Of a stretch of 64,000 bases of DNA, positions 57,676-64,000 are shown in pieces. A program made the translations under genes and the position numbers. The number at the start of each line of letters is the position of its first letter. The first letter of the stretch is position 1. Source of the stretch: an uncultured Pelagibacteraceae bacterium (GTDB lineage Bacteria; Pseudomonadota; Alphaproteobacteria; Pelagibacterales; Pelagibacteraceae); assembly GCA_902557215.1 (NCBI GenBank), contig CACDZM010000001.1, forward strand, positions 124,001 to 188,000, given 5' to 3'. The notes under the pieces are model-generated. The model made no database searches. It was not told where the DNA came from and saw only the letters and a list, made by a program, of their open reading frames with translations.

Positions 57676-58947
57676 TTAAGCCGCTGTGGTTTTATTGGAT
57701 TTTATTGTGCTCGAATCACCTTTAGAATGAATTAATATCGGCTCTGAAAGTCCTTTTGCAGAATTAGCATCAACTATTACTTCTTGAATATTTTCCATAC
57801 CAGGTAAATCATACATCGTTTTCAATAAAATATTCTCCATTATTGCTCTAAGCCCTCTTGCTCCAGTTTTCTTCTTAATTGCTTTTTGAGCAATTTCTTT
57901 CAAAGCATTTTCTTTAAAAGTTAGTTTTGCACCATCTAATTTAAATAATTCCTGATATTGCTTTGTTAAAGAGTTTTTAGGTTCTTGTATAATTTTTATT
58001 AAAGATTTAACATCTAAGTCTTCTAGAGTTGCAATCATAGGAAGTCTTCCAACAAATTCTGGGATTAATCCATATTTTAACAAGTCCTCAGGCTCTAAAC
58101 CTTTCATCCATTCCCCAGTTTTTTTATCCTGAGTATTTTTAACATCTGCTCCAAATCCAATAGAAGTTCCTTTGTCTCTTTGTGAAATTATTTTATCTAA
58201 ACCAGCAAAGGCTCCACCACAAATAAATAGAATATTAGTAGTATCAACCTGCAAAAACTCTTGCTGAGGATGTTTTCGTCCACCTTGAGGTGGAACACTT
58301 GCAATTGTACCCTCCATAATTTTTAACAAAGCTTGTTGAACACCCTCTCCTGAAACATCTCTTGTAATAGATGGATTTTCAGACTTTCTACTTATCTTAT
58401 CTACTTCATCTATGTAGACTATTCCCCTTTGGGCTTTTTCTACATTATAATCAGCTGCCTGCAAAAGTTTTAAAATTATATTTTCAACATCTTCTCCAAC
58501 ATAACCAGCTTCTGTCAAAGTTGTTGCGTCAGCCATTGTAAAAGGTACATCGAGTATTCTAGCTAAAGTTTGGGCTAATAAAGTTTTTCCACAGCCTGTC
58601 GGTCCTACAAGAAGAATATTAGATTTTGATAGCTCAACATTTTTACTAGTTTTATTTTCATAGTTTAATCTTTTGTAATGATTGTGCACAGCAACTGAAA
58701 GAACTTTTTTTGCATGTCCTTGGCCAATTACATAATCATCTAAAACCGCACAAATTTCTTTTGGTGACGGTAATCCGTCCTGGTGTTTTACAAAGGTATC
58801 TTTGTTTTCCTCTTTAATAATATCCATACAAAGCTCAACACACTCATCACATATAAATACAGTAGGTCCAGCAATAAGTTTTCTGACTTCATGTTGGCTC
58901 TTTCCACAAAAGGAACAATAGAGAATATTTTTATTATTTGTACTCAT
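57676..58947 (-). CDS. clpX: ClpX ATPase subunit of ClpXP
   Basis: Unfoldase partner of ClpP, 423 residues. The N-terminal zinc-binding domain has C11/C14 and C33/C36. Walker A is [18 protein letters not shown], Walker B is [14 protein letters not shown], and the ClpP-docking loop region and sensor-2 [15 protein letters not shown] follow. Starts 89 bases after clpP, with a perfect TATAAT in that gap. Confidence 0.97.
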   Translation of the reverse strand: MSTNNKNILYCSFCGKSQHEVRKLIAGPTVFICDECVELCMDIIKEENKDTFVKHQDGLPSPKEICAVLDDYVIGQGHAKKVLSVAVHNHYKRLNYENKTSKNVELSKSNILLVGPTGCGKTLLAQTLARILDVPFTMADATTLTEAGYVGEDVENIILKLLQAADYNVEKAQRGIVYIDEVDKISRKSENPSITRDVSGEGVQQALLKIMEGTIASVPPQGGRKHPQQEFLQVDTTNILFICGGAFAGLDKIISQRDKGTSIGFGADVKNTQDKKTGEWMKGLEPEDLLKYGLIPEFVGRLPMIATLEDLDVKSLIKIIQEPKNSLTKQYQELFKLDGAKLTFKENALKEIAQKAIKKKTGARGLRAIMENILLKTMYDLPGMENIQEVIVDANSAKGLSEPILIHSKGDSSTIKSNKTTAA

Positions 58948-58978
58948 AATTTTAAAAACGAATCAATGGTATTACTTT

Positions 58979-58984
58979 ATTATA
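58979..58984 (-). promoter_or_regulatory. Candidate -10 element upstream of clpX
   Basis: A perfect TATAAT on the minus strand, 32 bases before the clpX ATG. The matching -35 is weak: GAACTT with a 17-base spacer, or a TTGATA that is too close (13 bases). It may allow clpX to be expressed separately from clpP. In so AT-rich a genome a chance match is plausible. Confidence 0.35.
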
Positions 58985-59036
58985 AAGGAGTTTATGTTAT
59001 CAAGTTCTATTATTAGTTGTTACAATATGTTGTGTT

Positions 59037-59648
59037 TTAAGATCTTTTCTCAACAACTTCATCTACCAGTCCAAAATCTTTAGCAACATTAGCGGTCATA
59101 AAGTTATCTCTTTCAAGAGCAGATTTTATTTCTTCTACTGATTTACCTGTGTGTTTTGAGTAAATTTCATTCAATCTATTTTTTAAATCTAAAACTTCTT
59201 TTGCATGAATTTCAATATCTGTGGCCTGCCCTTGAAAACCAGCTGAAGGCTGATGAACCATAATTCTAGAATTTGGTAATGAAAATCTTTTACCTTTACT
59301 GCCTGCAGCTAATAAAAAGGAACCCATTGATGCAGCTTGACCAATACATAATGTTGAAATTTCTGGCTTGATATATTGCATTGTATCATAAATACCTAAA
59401 CCAGCTGTAACTAACCCACCTGGACTATTTATGTAAAAATAAATTTCTTTTTTAGGATCCTCAGCTTCTAAAAATAAAAGTTGTGCAGTTACTAAAGAAG
59501 CAACGGTATCATTAATTTGACCAGTTAAAAAAATTATTCTTTCTTTTAAAAGTCTAGAATATATATCATAGGCTCTTTCTCCCTTATTAGATTGTTCAAC
59601 AACCATAGGGACAAGAGTATTCATGTGTTCAGCAATTTTTATTGTCAT
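59037..59648 (-). CDS. clpP: ClpP protease subunit
   Basis: Serine peptidase, 203 residues. The catalytic triad is S107 ([11 protein letters not shown]), H132 ([11 protein letters not shown]) and D181. [19 protein letters not shown] is the family strand. The short N-terminal propeptide-like segment (about 1-12) is typical. Lies 32 bases after tig; tig-clpP-clpX-lon is a widely conserved protein quality-control cluster. Confidence 0.97.
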   Translation of the reverse strand: MTIKIAEHMNTLVPMVVEQSNKGERAYDIYSRLLKERIIFLTGQINDTVASLVTAQLLFLEAEDPKKEIYFYINSPGGLVTAGLGIYDTMQYIKPEISTLCIGQAASMGSFLLAAGSKGKRFSLPNSRIMVHQPSAGFQGQATDIEIHAKEVLDLKNRLNEIYSKHTGKSVEEIKSALERDNFMTANVAKDFGLVDEVVEKRS

Positions 59649-59680
59649 AAGTTGATTCGTTTTACTTATACAACTTGTGC

Positions 59681-61105
59681 TTACTTTTTGCTAACTTTTT
59701 TTGTTTTAGGTTTTGATTTAGCTGATTTTACTGAAGATTTTTTAGGAGTAGATTTTTTTGCTTCTACTTTTTTATCTTTTAATTCTTTTTTCACATTTGA
59801 GACACCATCTTCTGTTTTTTGTGAATCCTTCAAAATTTTTTCAGCTTCATCTTTTGTAACTTCTTTAAGTATCCCTTTTGCTTTTTCTTTAATGGCAGAT
59901 ATAATTTTTTCCTCATAAACAGTGCCCCTTAAACTTGCCAAAGCTGATTTGTTTTTTTGATAAAAATCCATTACCATTTTTTCTTGTCCAGGCATCATTC
60001 TTATTTGTTTTTGAACTTCTGCTTGTAATTCTTGTTCTGTAACGCTAATTTTATTTTGTTCACCGAACTCATTGAGTATTAAACCGACTTTAATTCTTTT
60101 TTTAGCAACGTCCTCAAAATTCTTTTTACTTTTTTTTGCATCTTCTTCTTTCATACCCTGCGAAAGTATCTTTACTTCTTCCTCAATTAAATTTTCTGGG
60201 ATCTCATTTACTTTAAATTTTTCTATTTCCTTTAAAATTTGATTTTTTGACAGTCTATCTAATGAATTTTTATACTCATCGTTTATTTGTTTAGATATTA
60301 GCGACTTTAGATCTTTTAAGTCTTTTGCTCCTAAATTTTTTGCAAATTCATCATCTATAACTACTTTTTCAGGATGTTTAATTAAAGTAATTTTACAATT
60401 AAACTTTGCCTTTTTATTTACTAAATCTTTTTCTGGAAAGTTTTCTGGTAAAATAGCCTCAATTAGTTTTTCGTCACCTTTTTTTACACCAATTAATTGT
60501 TTATCAAAACCTTTTAAAAATAAATCTTTGCCTAATGTCAATTGTGTATTCTTGCCTTCATCTCCTTTAAATGGTTTGTCATTAACTGTTGCCTTGTAGT
60601 CAAATATTACTAAGTCTCCCTCTTTGGCTTTACTATCTTGGGGAGACTCTTTGAAATTAGGTTGGTTTTTTGCAATTTGATTTATTCTTTTATCGGTTTC
60701 TTTTTCATCAATTTTAACTATGTATTCATTAAATTTGATGTTCTCTATAGATTTAGTTTCAACTTTAGGAAGCTCTGTTACAGAAATTATATATTCAAGT
60801 TCTTTGTCTTCCCCGTAGGTTTTAAGATCTAATTTTGGTTGGCCAGCAGGTTTAATTTTATTTTCCTCTAATGCCTTAGTTGAAGTTTCTTTAATAACCT
60901 TATCTAAAACTTCACCAAAAACAGCCTTACCAAATTGTCTTTTTAGAATTTCTTTAGGAACTTTACCTGGTCTAAAACCTTTTAAATTAACAGTTCCTTT
61001 TATTTCCTCATACTTCTCGTCCATATAAGTACTCATAGTTTTCTTATCTACGAATACTTTAAGATCTTTGTTTAAACCTTTTTTATTTTCTACTGTTACT
61101 TTCAT
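59681..61105 (-). CDS. tig: Trigger factor with basic C-terminal tail
   Basis: Ribosome-bound chaperone and prolyl isomerase, 474 residues. The ribosome-binding motif is [17 protein letters not shown] near residue 41. The FKBP-type PPIase domain lies at about 150-235 ([20 protein letters not shown]) and the helical SurA-like domain at about 250-420. The last 35 or so residues are almost only Lys, Ser, Ala and Pro, resembling histone H1-like tails and unusual for Tig. The ATG is only 13 bases after the tRNA-Leu CCA end, with no Shine-Dalgarno in that gap. Confidence 0.95.
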   Translation of the reverse strand: MKVTVENKKGLNKDLKVFVDKKTMSTYMDEKYEEIKGTVNLKGFRPGKVPKEILKRQFGKAVFGEVLDKVIKETSTKALEENKIKPAGQPKLDLKTYGEDKELEYIISVTELPKVETKSIENIKFNEYIVKIDEKETDKRINQIAKNQPNFKESPQDSKAKEGDLVIFDYKATVNDKPFKGDEGKNTQLTLGKDLFLKGFDKQLIGVKKGDEKLIEAILPENFPEKDLVNKKAKFNCKITLIKHPEKVVIDDEFAKNLGAKDLKDLKSLISKQINDEYKNSLDRLSKNQILKEIEKFKVNEIPENLIEEEVKILSQGMKEEDAKKSKKNFEDVAKKRIKVGLILNEFGEQNKISVTEQELQAEVQKQIRMMPGQEKMVMDFYQKNKSALASLRGTVYEEKIISAIKEKAKGILKEVTKDEAEKILKDSQKTEDGVSNVKKELKDKKVEAKKSTPKKSSVKSAKSKPKTKKVSKK

Positions 61106-61118
61106 AAATTTTATTAAG

Positions 61119-61203
61119 TGGTAGGGCGAAAAGGACTCGAACCTTCACAGATTGCTCTATTGGTTCCTAAGACCAACGCGTCTACCAATTCCGCCATCGC
61201 CCC
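61119..61203 (-). tRNA. tRNA-Leu (anticodon TAG)
   Basis: 85 bases including encoded CCA, class II with a long variable arm. Acceptor GGGGCGA pairs with TCGCCCT (terminal G-U), discriminator A. The anticodon stem TTGGT/ACCAA encloses CTTAGGA with TAG; the T loop TTCGAGT is closed by GAAGG/CCTTT. Reads CUN leucine codons. Sits directly in front of tig on the same strand. Confidence 0.97.
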
Positions 61204-61217
61204 ACAAATTTAGTGGT

Positions 61218-61246
61218 TTTATATAGTATTGAAACTATTTGTCCAA
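61218..61246 (-). promoter_or_regulatory. Putative sigma-70 promoter for tRNA-Leu and tig
   Basis: On the minus strand, -35 TTGGAC (61246-61241), a 17-base spacer and -10 TATAAA (61223-61218). The mature tRNA 5' end is 15 bases further on, so the primary transcript would begin only a few bases before the tRNA. No other promoter is visible in the 13 bases between tRNA-Leu and tig, so tig probably depends on this one. Confidence 0.65.
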
Positions 61247-61291
61247 CGAGAATTATTGTAAATTATAATAAATTTACTCTATAATATTAAT

Positions 61292-61543
61292 ATGATTGTC
61301 TCTCCATGTATAAGTATTTGTAAAACAGATCCAAAATCAGGATATTGTTATGGTTGTGGAAGAACTAATGAGGAAAAAAAAATTTGGAAACTTGAAGAAA
61401 CATCAGATCAATGGAAAAAAGATAACTTAGATATTATTAAAAAAAGACTATCGGGGTGGCAATTAAAAAGTTTTGAAGAATCCTATACATATAAAATTGA
61501 AAATGGTATTTCTTTATTCAATAAAAATTTAAAAAATGAGTAA
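61292..61543 (+). CDS. DUF1289 small cysteine-cluster protein
   Basis: An 83-residue protein with the DUF1289 pattern at its N-terminus: C6 and C10 (SPCISICK), then C19 and C22 (YCYGCGRTNEE), followed by IWKL and a helical Trp-containing stretch. The four cysteines could bind zinc or an iron-sulfur cluster; the function is unknown. Divergent from tRNA-Leu. Its last 8 bases overlap the 57-residue membrane ORF. Confidence 0.85.
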   Translation: MIVSPCISICKTDPKSGYCYGCGRTNEEKKIWKLEETSDQWKKDNLDIIKKRLSGWQLKSFEESYTYKIENGISLFNKNLKNE

Positions 61544-61709
61544 AACTTCAATAGTAATAATCATATACATTGTAGGACTTATCTTTGGAGCATTGTTTCT
61601 TAAAATTTGGAGCGCAGATACAAGTGTTTTTAAAGGACTTTTAGGTCTCGGTTGGACGGCCTTACTTCTAATAGGCTTATTTTTTGCTGAGAAACATGAA
61701 AAAAATTAA
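61536..61709 (+). CDS. Small two-helix membrane protein (57 residues)
   Basis: Starts MSKTSIVIII and ends HEKN; two hydrophobic segments (about 4-22 and 33-50) are separated by a short KIWSADTSVFKG loop. I do not recognise a family. The ATG overlaps the DUF1289 stop by 8 bases and its own 3' end overlaps the next ATG by 14 bases, the compact spacing of real genes here. That context, the lack of in-frame stops and the plausible topology support it as a genuine gene. Confidence 0.65.
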   Translation: MSKTSIVIIIYIVGLIFGALFLKIWSADTSVFKGLLGLGWTALLLIGLFFAEKHEKN

Positions 61710-62118
61710 TTTTCTAATATTTTTTTTCATTATTTCTTTCCCAATACAACAACTAAAATCAGAAATAATCATAATGAGTAAGTGTGATGATAAACAAGAT
61801 GAATTTTTAAAAAATGAGTATGTAATTAATCTTGATGAATTAACAATGACAAGAAATTACGTTTACAAAGAACAAACTTTTAAAAAACATAAAAAAACAG
61901 ATTTAAGTGTAAAAAAAGCTAATACCTATATTACAAATATATATGAAGAAGATGGGAAAATATTAACTCTCAAACATGGTTACCCACAATTTTACACTCA
62001 AATTTTAATTGAAAAAGGTAAACCAGAAATTTTTATGAAGTCAGTTTTAAATAATGAGGAGGGCTTGTCAAAAATTTCTACGTGTAAAAAAATAGAAAAA
62101 TTTGAAAAAGAAAGTTAA
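61696..62118 (+). CDS. Secreted or lipid-free periplasmic hypothetical protein
   Basis: 140 residues from the ATG at 61696. A signal peptide is clear (MKKINFLIFFFIISF then a QLKSE cleavage region at about 20-24). The mature part has two cysteines (near 31 and 133) that could form a disulfide, and a Lys-rich charged middle. I do not recognise a family. An upstream in-frame TTG at 61684 is less likely because it would precede the Lys-Lys signal-peptide start. Likely in one operon with the two genes before it. It converges on the 41-residue basic ORF, overlapping by 4 bases. Confidence 0.7.
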   Translation: MKKINFLIFFFIISFPIQQLKSEIIIMSKCDDKQDEFLKNEYVINLDELTMTRNYVYKEQTFKKHKKTDLSVKKANTYITNIYEEDGKILTLKHGYPQFYTQILIEKGKPEIFMKSVLNNEEGLSKISTCKKIEKFEKES

Positions 62119-62240
62119 TTTTTTTTTTTATTCTTATTAATGTTTCTTTTTCTTGAATTAAAATGATTATTTGTAATATTGCTTCTATGTTTAGCATAGG
62201 CTTGCTTTTGGGCCTGTTTCTTTGCTCGTTTAGATGACAT
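62115..62240 (-). CDS. Small highly basic protein (41 residues)
   Basis: Begins MSSKRAKKQAQKQAYAKHRS and continues with Asn, Arg and Lys to the end; there are no acidic residues. I do not recognise a family. The reading frame fills nearly the whole space between the convergent secreted-protein gene and the histidine phosphatase, starting 7 bases after the phosphatase stop. Composition suggests nucleic-acid or ribosome binding. The Lys/Asn part could also be spurious translation of poly-T sequence, so confidence is moderate; the first 20 codons look non-random. Confidence 0.5.
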   Translation of the reverse strand: MSSKRAKKQAQKQAYAKHRSNITNNHFNSRKRNINKNKKKN

Positions 62241-62246
62241 AATATT

Positions 62247-62804
62247 TTAATAATTTGTTTTTACAGTACCTATTATATTAAATTTTTTATCCGAAATAAC
62301 AATTTCTCCAGATGATGGTGCATAATTCAAAGCCTCAGAAATTACAACATAATGAGTAACTAACACTAAATTTTTTTTGCTTTTAAAGTTTTTAATATAA
62401 TTCCTCAAATCTAACATTTGGGATTTTTTGTTTTTAGCAAACTTTGAACTATAAAATGAATTCAAGAAATTTTTAGTCTCAAAACTTCCAAAAGCTAAGT
62501 TAGAGGTATCTTTGCACCTACACCATTCACTTGAAATTACTTTATTTATTTTGATTTTATTCTTTTTAAAAAATTTCCCAATATTTTTAGCTTGAATTTT
62601 ACCCTCACTACTTAAATTTCTTTGAGTTGAACAATCGTTTAAATTGAAATTATTTGGATCACCACCTCCAGGTGCATATGCGTGTCTTATAAATATTAAT
62701 TTTCCGCCATCTTCAAGTTCACTAACTAAATTTTTATCTAAATCTGCTTTAACAGAATTAGTTAAGGATATAAATATAAATATAAAAATTTTTATAAATT
62801 TCAT
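62247..62804 (-). CDS. Secreted histidine phosphatase superfamily protein
   Basis: A 185-residue protein with a signal peptide (hydrophobic at about 5-19, ending SVKA) and the phosphoglycerate-mutase-like core. The catalytic pair is R40-H41 (LIFIRHAYAPGGGDP), then LSSEGKIQAKNIGKFF, VISSEWCRCKDT and a second histidine in LVLVTHYVVISEAL. It is probably a periplasmic phosphatase; the substrate is unknown. Related proteins are often annotated as SixA-like or 'phosphohistidine phosphatase'. Its ATG is 3 bases from the divergent glycosylase ATG. Confidence 0.85.
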   Translation of the reverse strand: MKFIKIFIFIFISLTNSVKADLDKNLVSELEDGGKLIFIRHAYAPGGGDPNNFNLNDCSTQRNLSSEGKIQAKNIGKFFKKNKIKINKVISSEWCRCKDTSNLAFGSFETKNFLNSFYSSKFAKNKKSQMLDLRNYIKNFKSKKNLVLVTHYVVISEALNYAPSSGEIVISDKKFNIIGTVKTNY

Positions 62805-62807
62805 TTT

Positions 62808-63488
62808 ATGGATATTAAATTAAGCAATTTAAATAAAACAATAATTAATTGTAAGAAATGTCCAAGATTAGTAAAATTTGTAAATAAAGTAAGTAATGAT
62901 AAAAGAAAACAAAATAGAGATGAAATTTATTGGGGAAAACCTGTGCCAGGTTTTGGAAATATAAATTCAAAATTAGCAATCATAGGTTTAGCACCAGCAG
63001 CTCATGGCGGTACAAGAACTGGTAGAGCTTTCACAGGGGATAAATCTGGTGATTTTTTATTTAAATGTTTATTTCAAGCAGGAATTTCTAATTTACCATT
63101 CTCAAAACATTTAAATGATAACTTAAATTTAAAATCTACCTATATTACCAATATTCTTAAATGTGTTCCACCTCAAGATAAACCATTGAGCAAAGAGATA
63201 ACAAACTGTTCTAATTTCTTTGATCAAGAAATTTTATCCTTAAAAAAACTTAAAGTGATAGTCACCTTAGGTAAAGTAGCTTTTGACAATTGTACAAAAT
63301 TATATAAACAAAAATTTAACATTAAAGAAAAATTCATTTTTAAACACGGCAAAAAACAACTTTTACCAAATGGATTAATAATATTATCGAGTTACCATCC
63401 AAGCCCAAGAAATGTTAACACAAAATTAATTTCAACCACAATGATGGTAAATTTATTCGTAAAGGCAAAAAAACTTGCTAACTTTTAA
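62808..63488 (+). CDS. Family 5 (UDGb-type) uracil-DNA glycosylase
   Basis: DNA repair enzyme removing uracil, and in this family also hypoxanthine or ethenocytosine; 226 residues. Motif A is GLAPAAHGGTRTGRAFTGD (60-78), which has Ala where other families have a catalytic Asp or Asn, typical of family 5. Motif B is SSYHPSPRN. Four cysteines (C15, C18, C119, C134) fit the [4Fe-4S] cluster of families 4 and 5. No later Met could replace the start. Its 3' end overlaps the convergent thioesterase gene by 11 bases. Confidence 0.92.
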   Translation: MDIKLSNLNKTIINCKKCPRLVKFVNKVSNDKRKQNRDEIYWGKPVPGFGNINSKLAIIGLAPAAHGGTRTGRAFTGDKSGDFLFKCLFQAGISNLPFSKHLNDNLNLKSTYITNILKCVPPQDKPLSKEITNCSNFFDQEILSLKKLKVIVTLGKVAFDNCTKLYKQKFNIKEKFIFKHGKKQLLPNGLIILSSYHPSPRNVNTKLISTTMMVNLFVKAKKLANF

Positions 63489-63900
63489 TTGTATCACAAA
63501 AATATGGTTTAAATTTTGAATAGATTTCCTCTGGTATTTTTTTTGGTTTGCCTTTTGTATCTACAAATACCAGTTGAATATGCGCATCTACAATTTTATC
63601 ATCACCTCTTGTAATAATTTGATTCATTGAAAAAGATGTTTTGCTAATAGATTTTACAAAAGATCTAATTGTTAACTCATCTTCCAGATAAGCAGACTTT
63701 TTGTATTCTATGTTACAAGATTTAACAATAATTAATGACTCAAAATCCCCTTTTACTTTTTTATTACTATAACCAATTGAATACAAAGCCTCTGTCCTTG
63801 CTCGCTCTAGAAACTTTAAATAATTTGCGTAATAAACTACTCCTCCTGAATCTGTATCTTCATAGTATACTTTTAATTTGTGAAAGAAATTGTCGTGCAT
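63478..63900 (-). CDS. ybgC: YbgC/FadM-type acyl-CoA thioesterase
   Basis: Hot-dog thioesterase of 140 residues. The YbgC active-site stretch is present near the N-terminus: VYYEDTDSGGVVYYANYLKFLERARTEAL (read in pieces), with the catalytic Asp in EDTDSGG. In many proteobacteria ybgC heads the tol-pal operon; here nothing follows it on this strand except the convergent glycosylase gene, so it is detached from tol in that direction. Confidence 0.9.
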   Translation of the reverse strand: MHDNFFHKLKVYYEDTDSGGVVYYANYLKFLERARTEALYSIGYSNKKVKGDFESLIIVKSCNIEYKKSAYLEDELTIRSFVKSISKTSFSMNQIITRGDDKIVDAHIQLVFVDTKGKPKKIPEEIYSKFKPYFCDTIKS

Positions 63901-63957
63901 TATTGGATTATATCAAAAAATTTTATATTTCATACAATCTAAGGTATAAAATTTAAC

Positions 63958-64000
63958 ATGAATATTTTTGTGATTTGGTTAGTAATGATAGTAGCGTGGA
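63958..64000 (+). CDS. Start of a membrane protein gene (14 residues visible)
   Basis: An open frame beginning MNIFVIWLVMIVAW runs off the window. The hydrophobic start suggests a transmembrane or signal segment. It is divergent from ybgC with 57 bases between starts. Too short to identify. Confidence 0.4.
   Translation, partial: MNIFVIWLVMIVAW

Noticed and set aside
59592-59918. Plus-strand 108-codon frame across clpP and tig ends
   Set aside because: Phe/Ser-rich because it is the complement of the Lys-rich trigger factor tail; no independent support.
1-64000. CRISPR arrays, insertion sequences, phage genes, toxin-antitoxin or defence islands
   Set aside because: No spaced direct repeats, transposase or integrase motifs, or defence-family domains were seen; gene content is uniformly core housekeeping.

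Overview
The window is very AT-rich, almost entirely coding, and holds only housekeeping genes in the order expected of an alphaproteobacterium. Neighbours often overlap by 1, 4 or 8 bases. Diagnostic blocks include ntrY-ntrX-trkA, ispDF, lipA-coq10, trpEGDC-lexA, the rpsB-to-lpxB envelope run and a 14-gene nuo cluster followed by birA-coaX-rnj. Extreme compactness, low GC and loss of genes that normally sit inside these blocks point to a streamlined marine lineage of the SAR11/Pelagibacterales type. This is inference from gene content and order; no 16S rRNA is present.

Layout: 1-3284 (-) ntrY, ntrX and the start of trkA. 3311-5374 (+) ispDF, pgpA, pncC/cinA. 5351-11810 (-) coq10-like, lipA, ftsB-like, eno, kdsA, pyrG, secG, tpiA. 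11866-19276 (+) a membrane-anchored SurA/PpiD-like protein, trpE, trpG, trpD, trpC, lexA, gltX. 19256-61203 is an unbroken minus-strand run of about 42 kb. Read in its transcription direction it holds tRNA-Leu, tig, clpP, clpX, lon, tRNA-Val, tRNA-Asp, nuoA to nuoN, birA, coaX, rnj, a DUF1467-type gene, proS, lolC/E, lolD, dnaE, rpsB, tsf, frr, uppS, cdsA, dxr, bamA, skp-like, fabZ, lpxD, lpxA, lpxI and lpxB. 61292-64000 holds small genes of mixed orientation: a DUF1289 protein, a 57-residue membrane protein, a secreted hypothetical protein, a 41-residue basic protein, a secreted histidine phosphatase, a family-5 uracil-DNA glycosylase, a YbgC-type thioesterase and the first codons of another membrane protein.

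Functionally the window covers isoprenoid precursors (ispDF, dxr, uppS), outer-membrane construction (lpxA/B/D/I, kdsA, bamA, skp-like, lolC/D), phospholipid synthesis (cdsA, pgpA, fabZ), respiration complex I, ATP-dependent proteolysis, translation factors, tryptophan synthesis and the SOS repressor. There are no insertion sequences, phage genes, CRISPR arrays or rRNA genes.

The most informative non-coding signals are a leader with two crossing helices (an H-type pseudoknot) covering the rpsB ribosome-binding region, two tandem GAAC/GTTC-N7 repeats of the alphaproteobacterial SOS type in front of lexA, and a tRNA-Leu gene ending only 13 bases before the tig start codon. I did not find a convincing new multi-gene system. 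The leads worth checking are regulatory RNA, a divergent NtrX, and lineage-specific small proteins.
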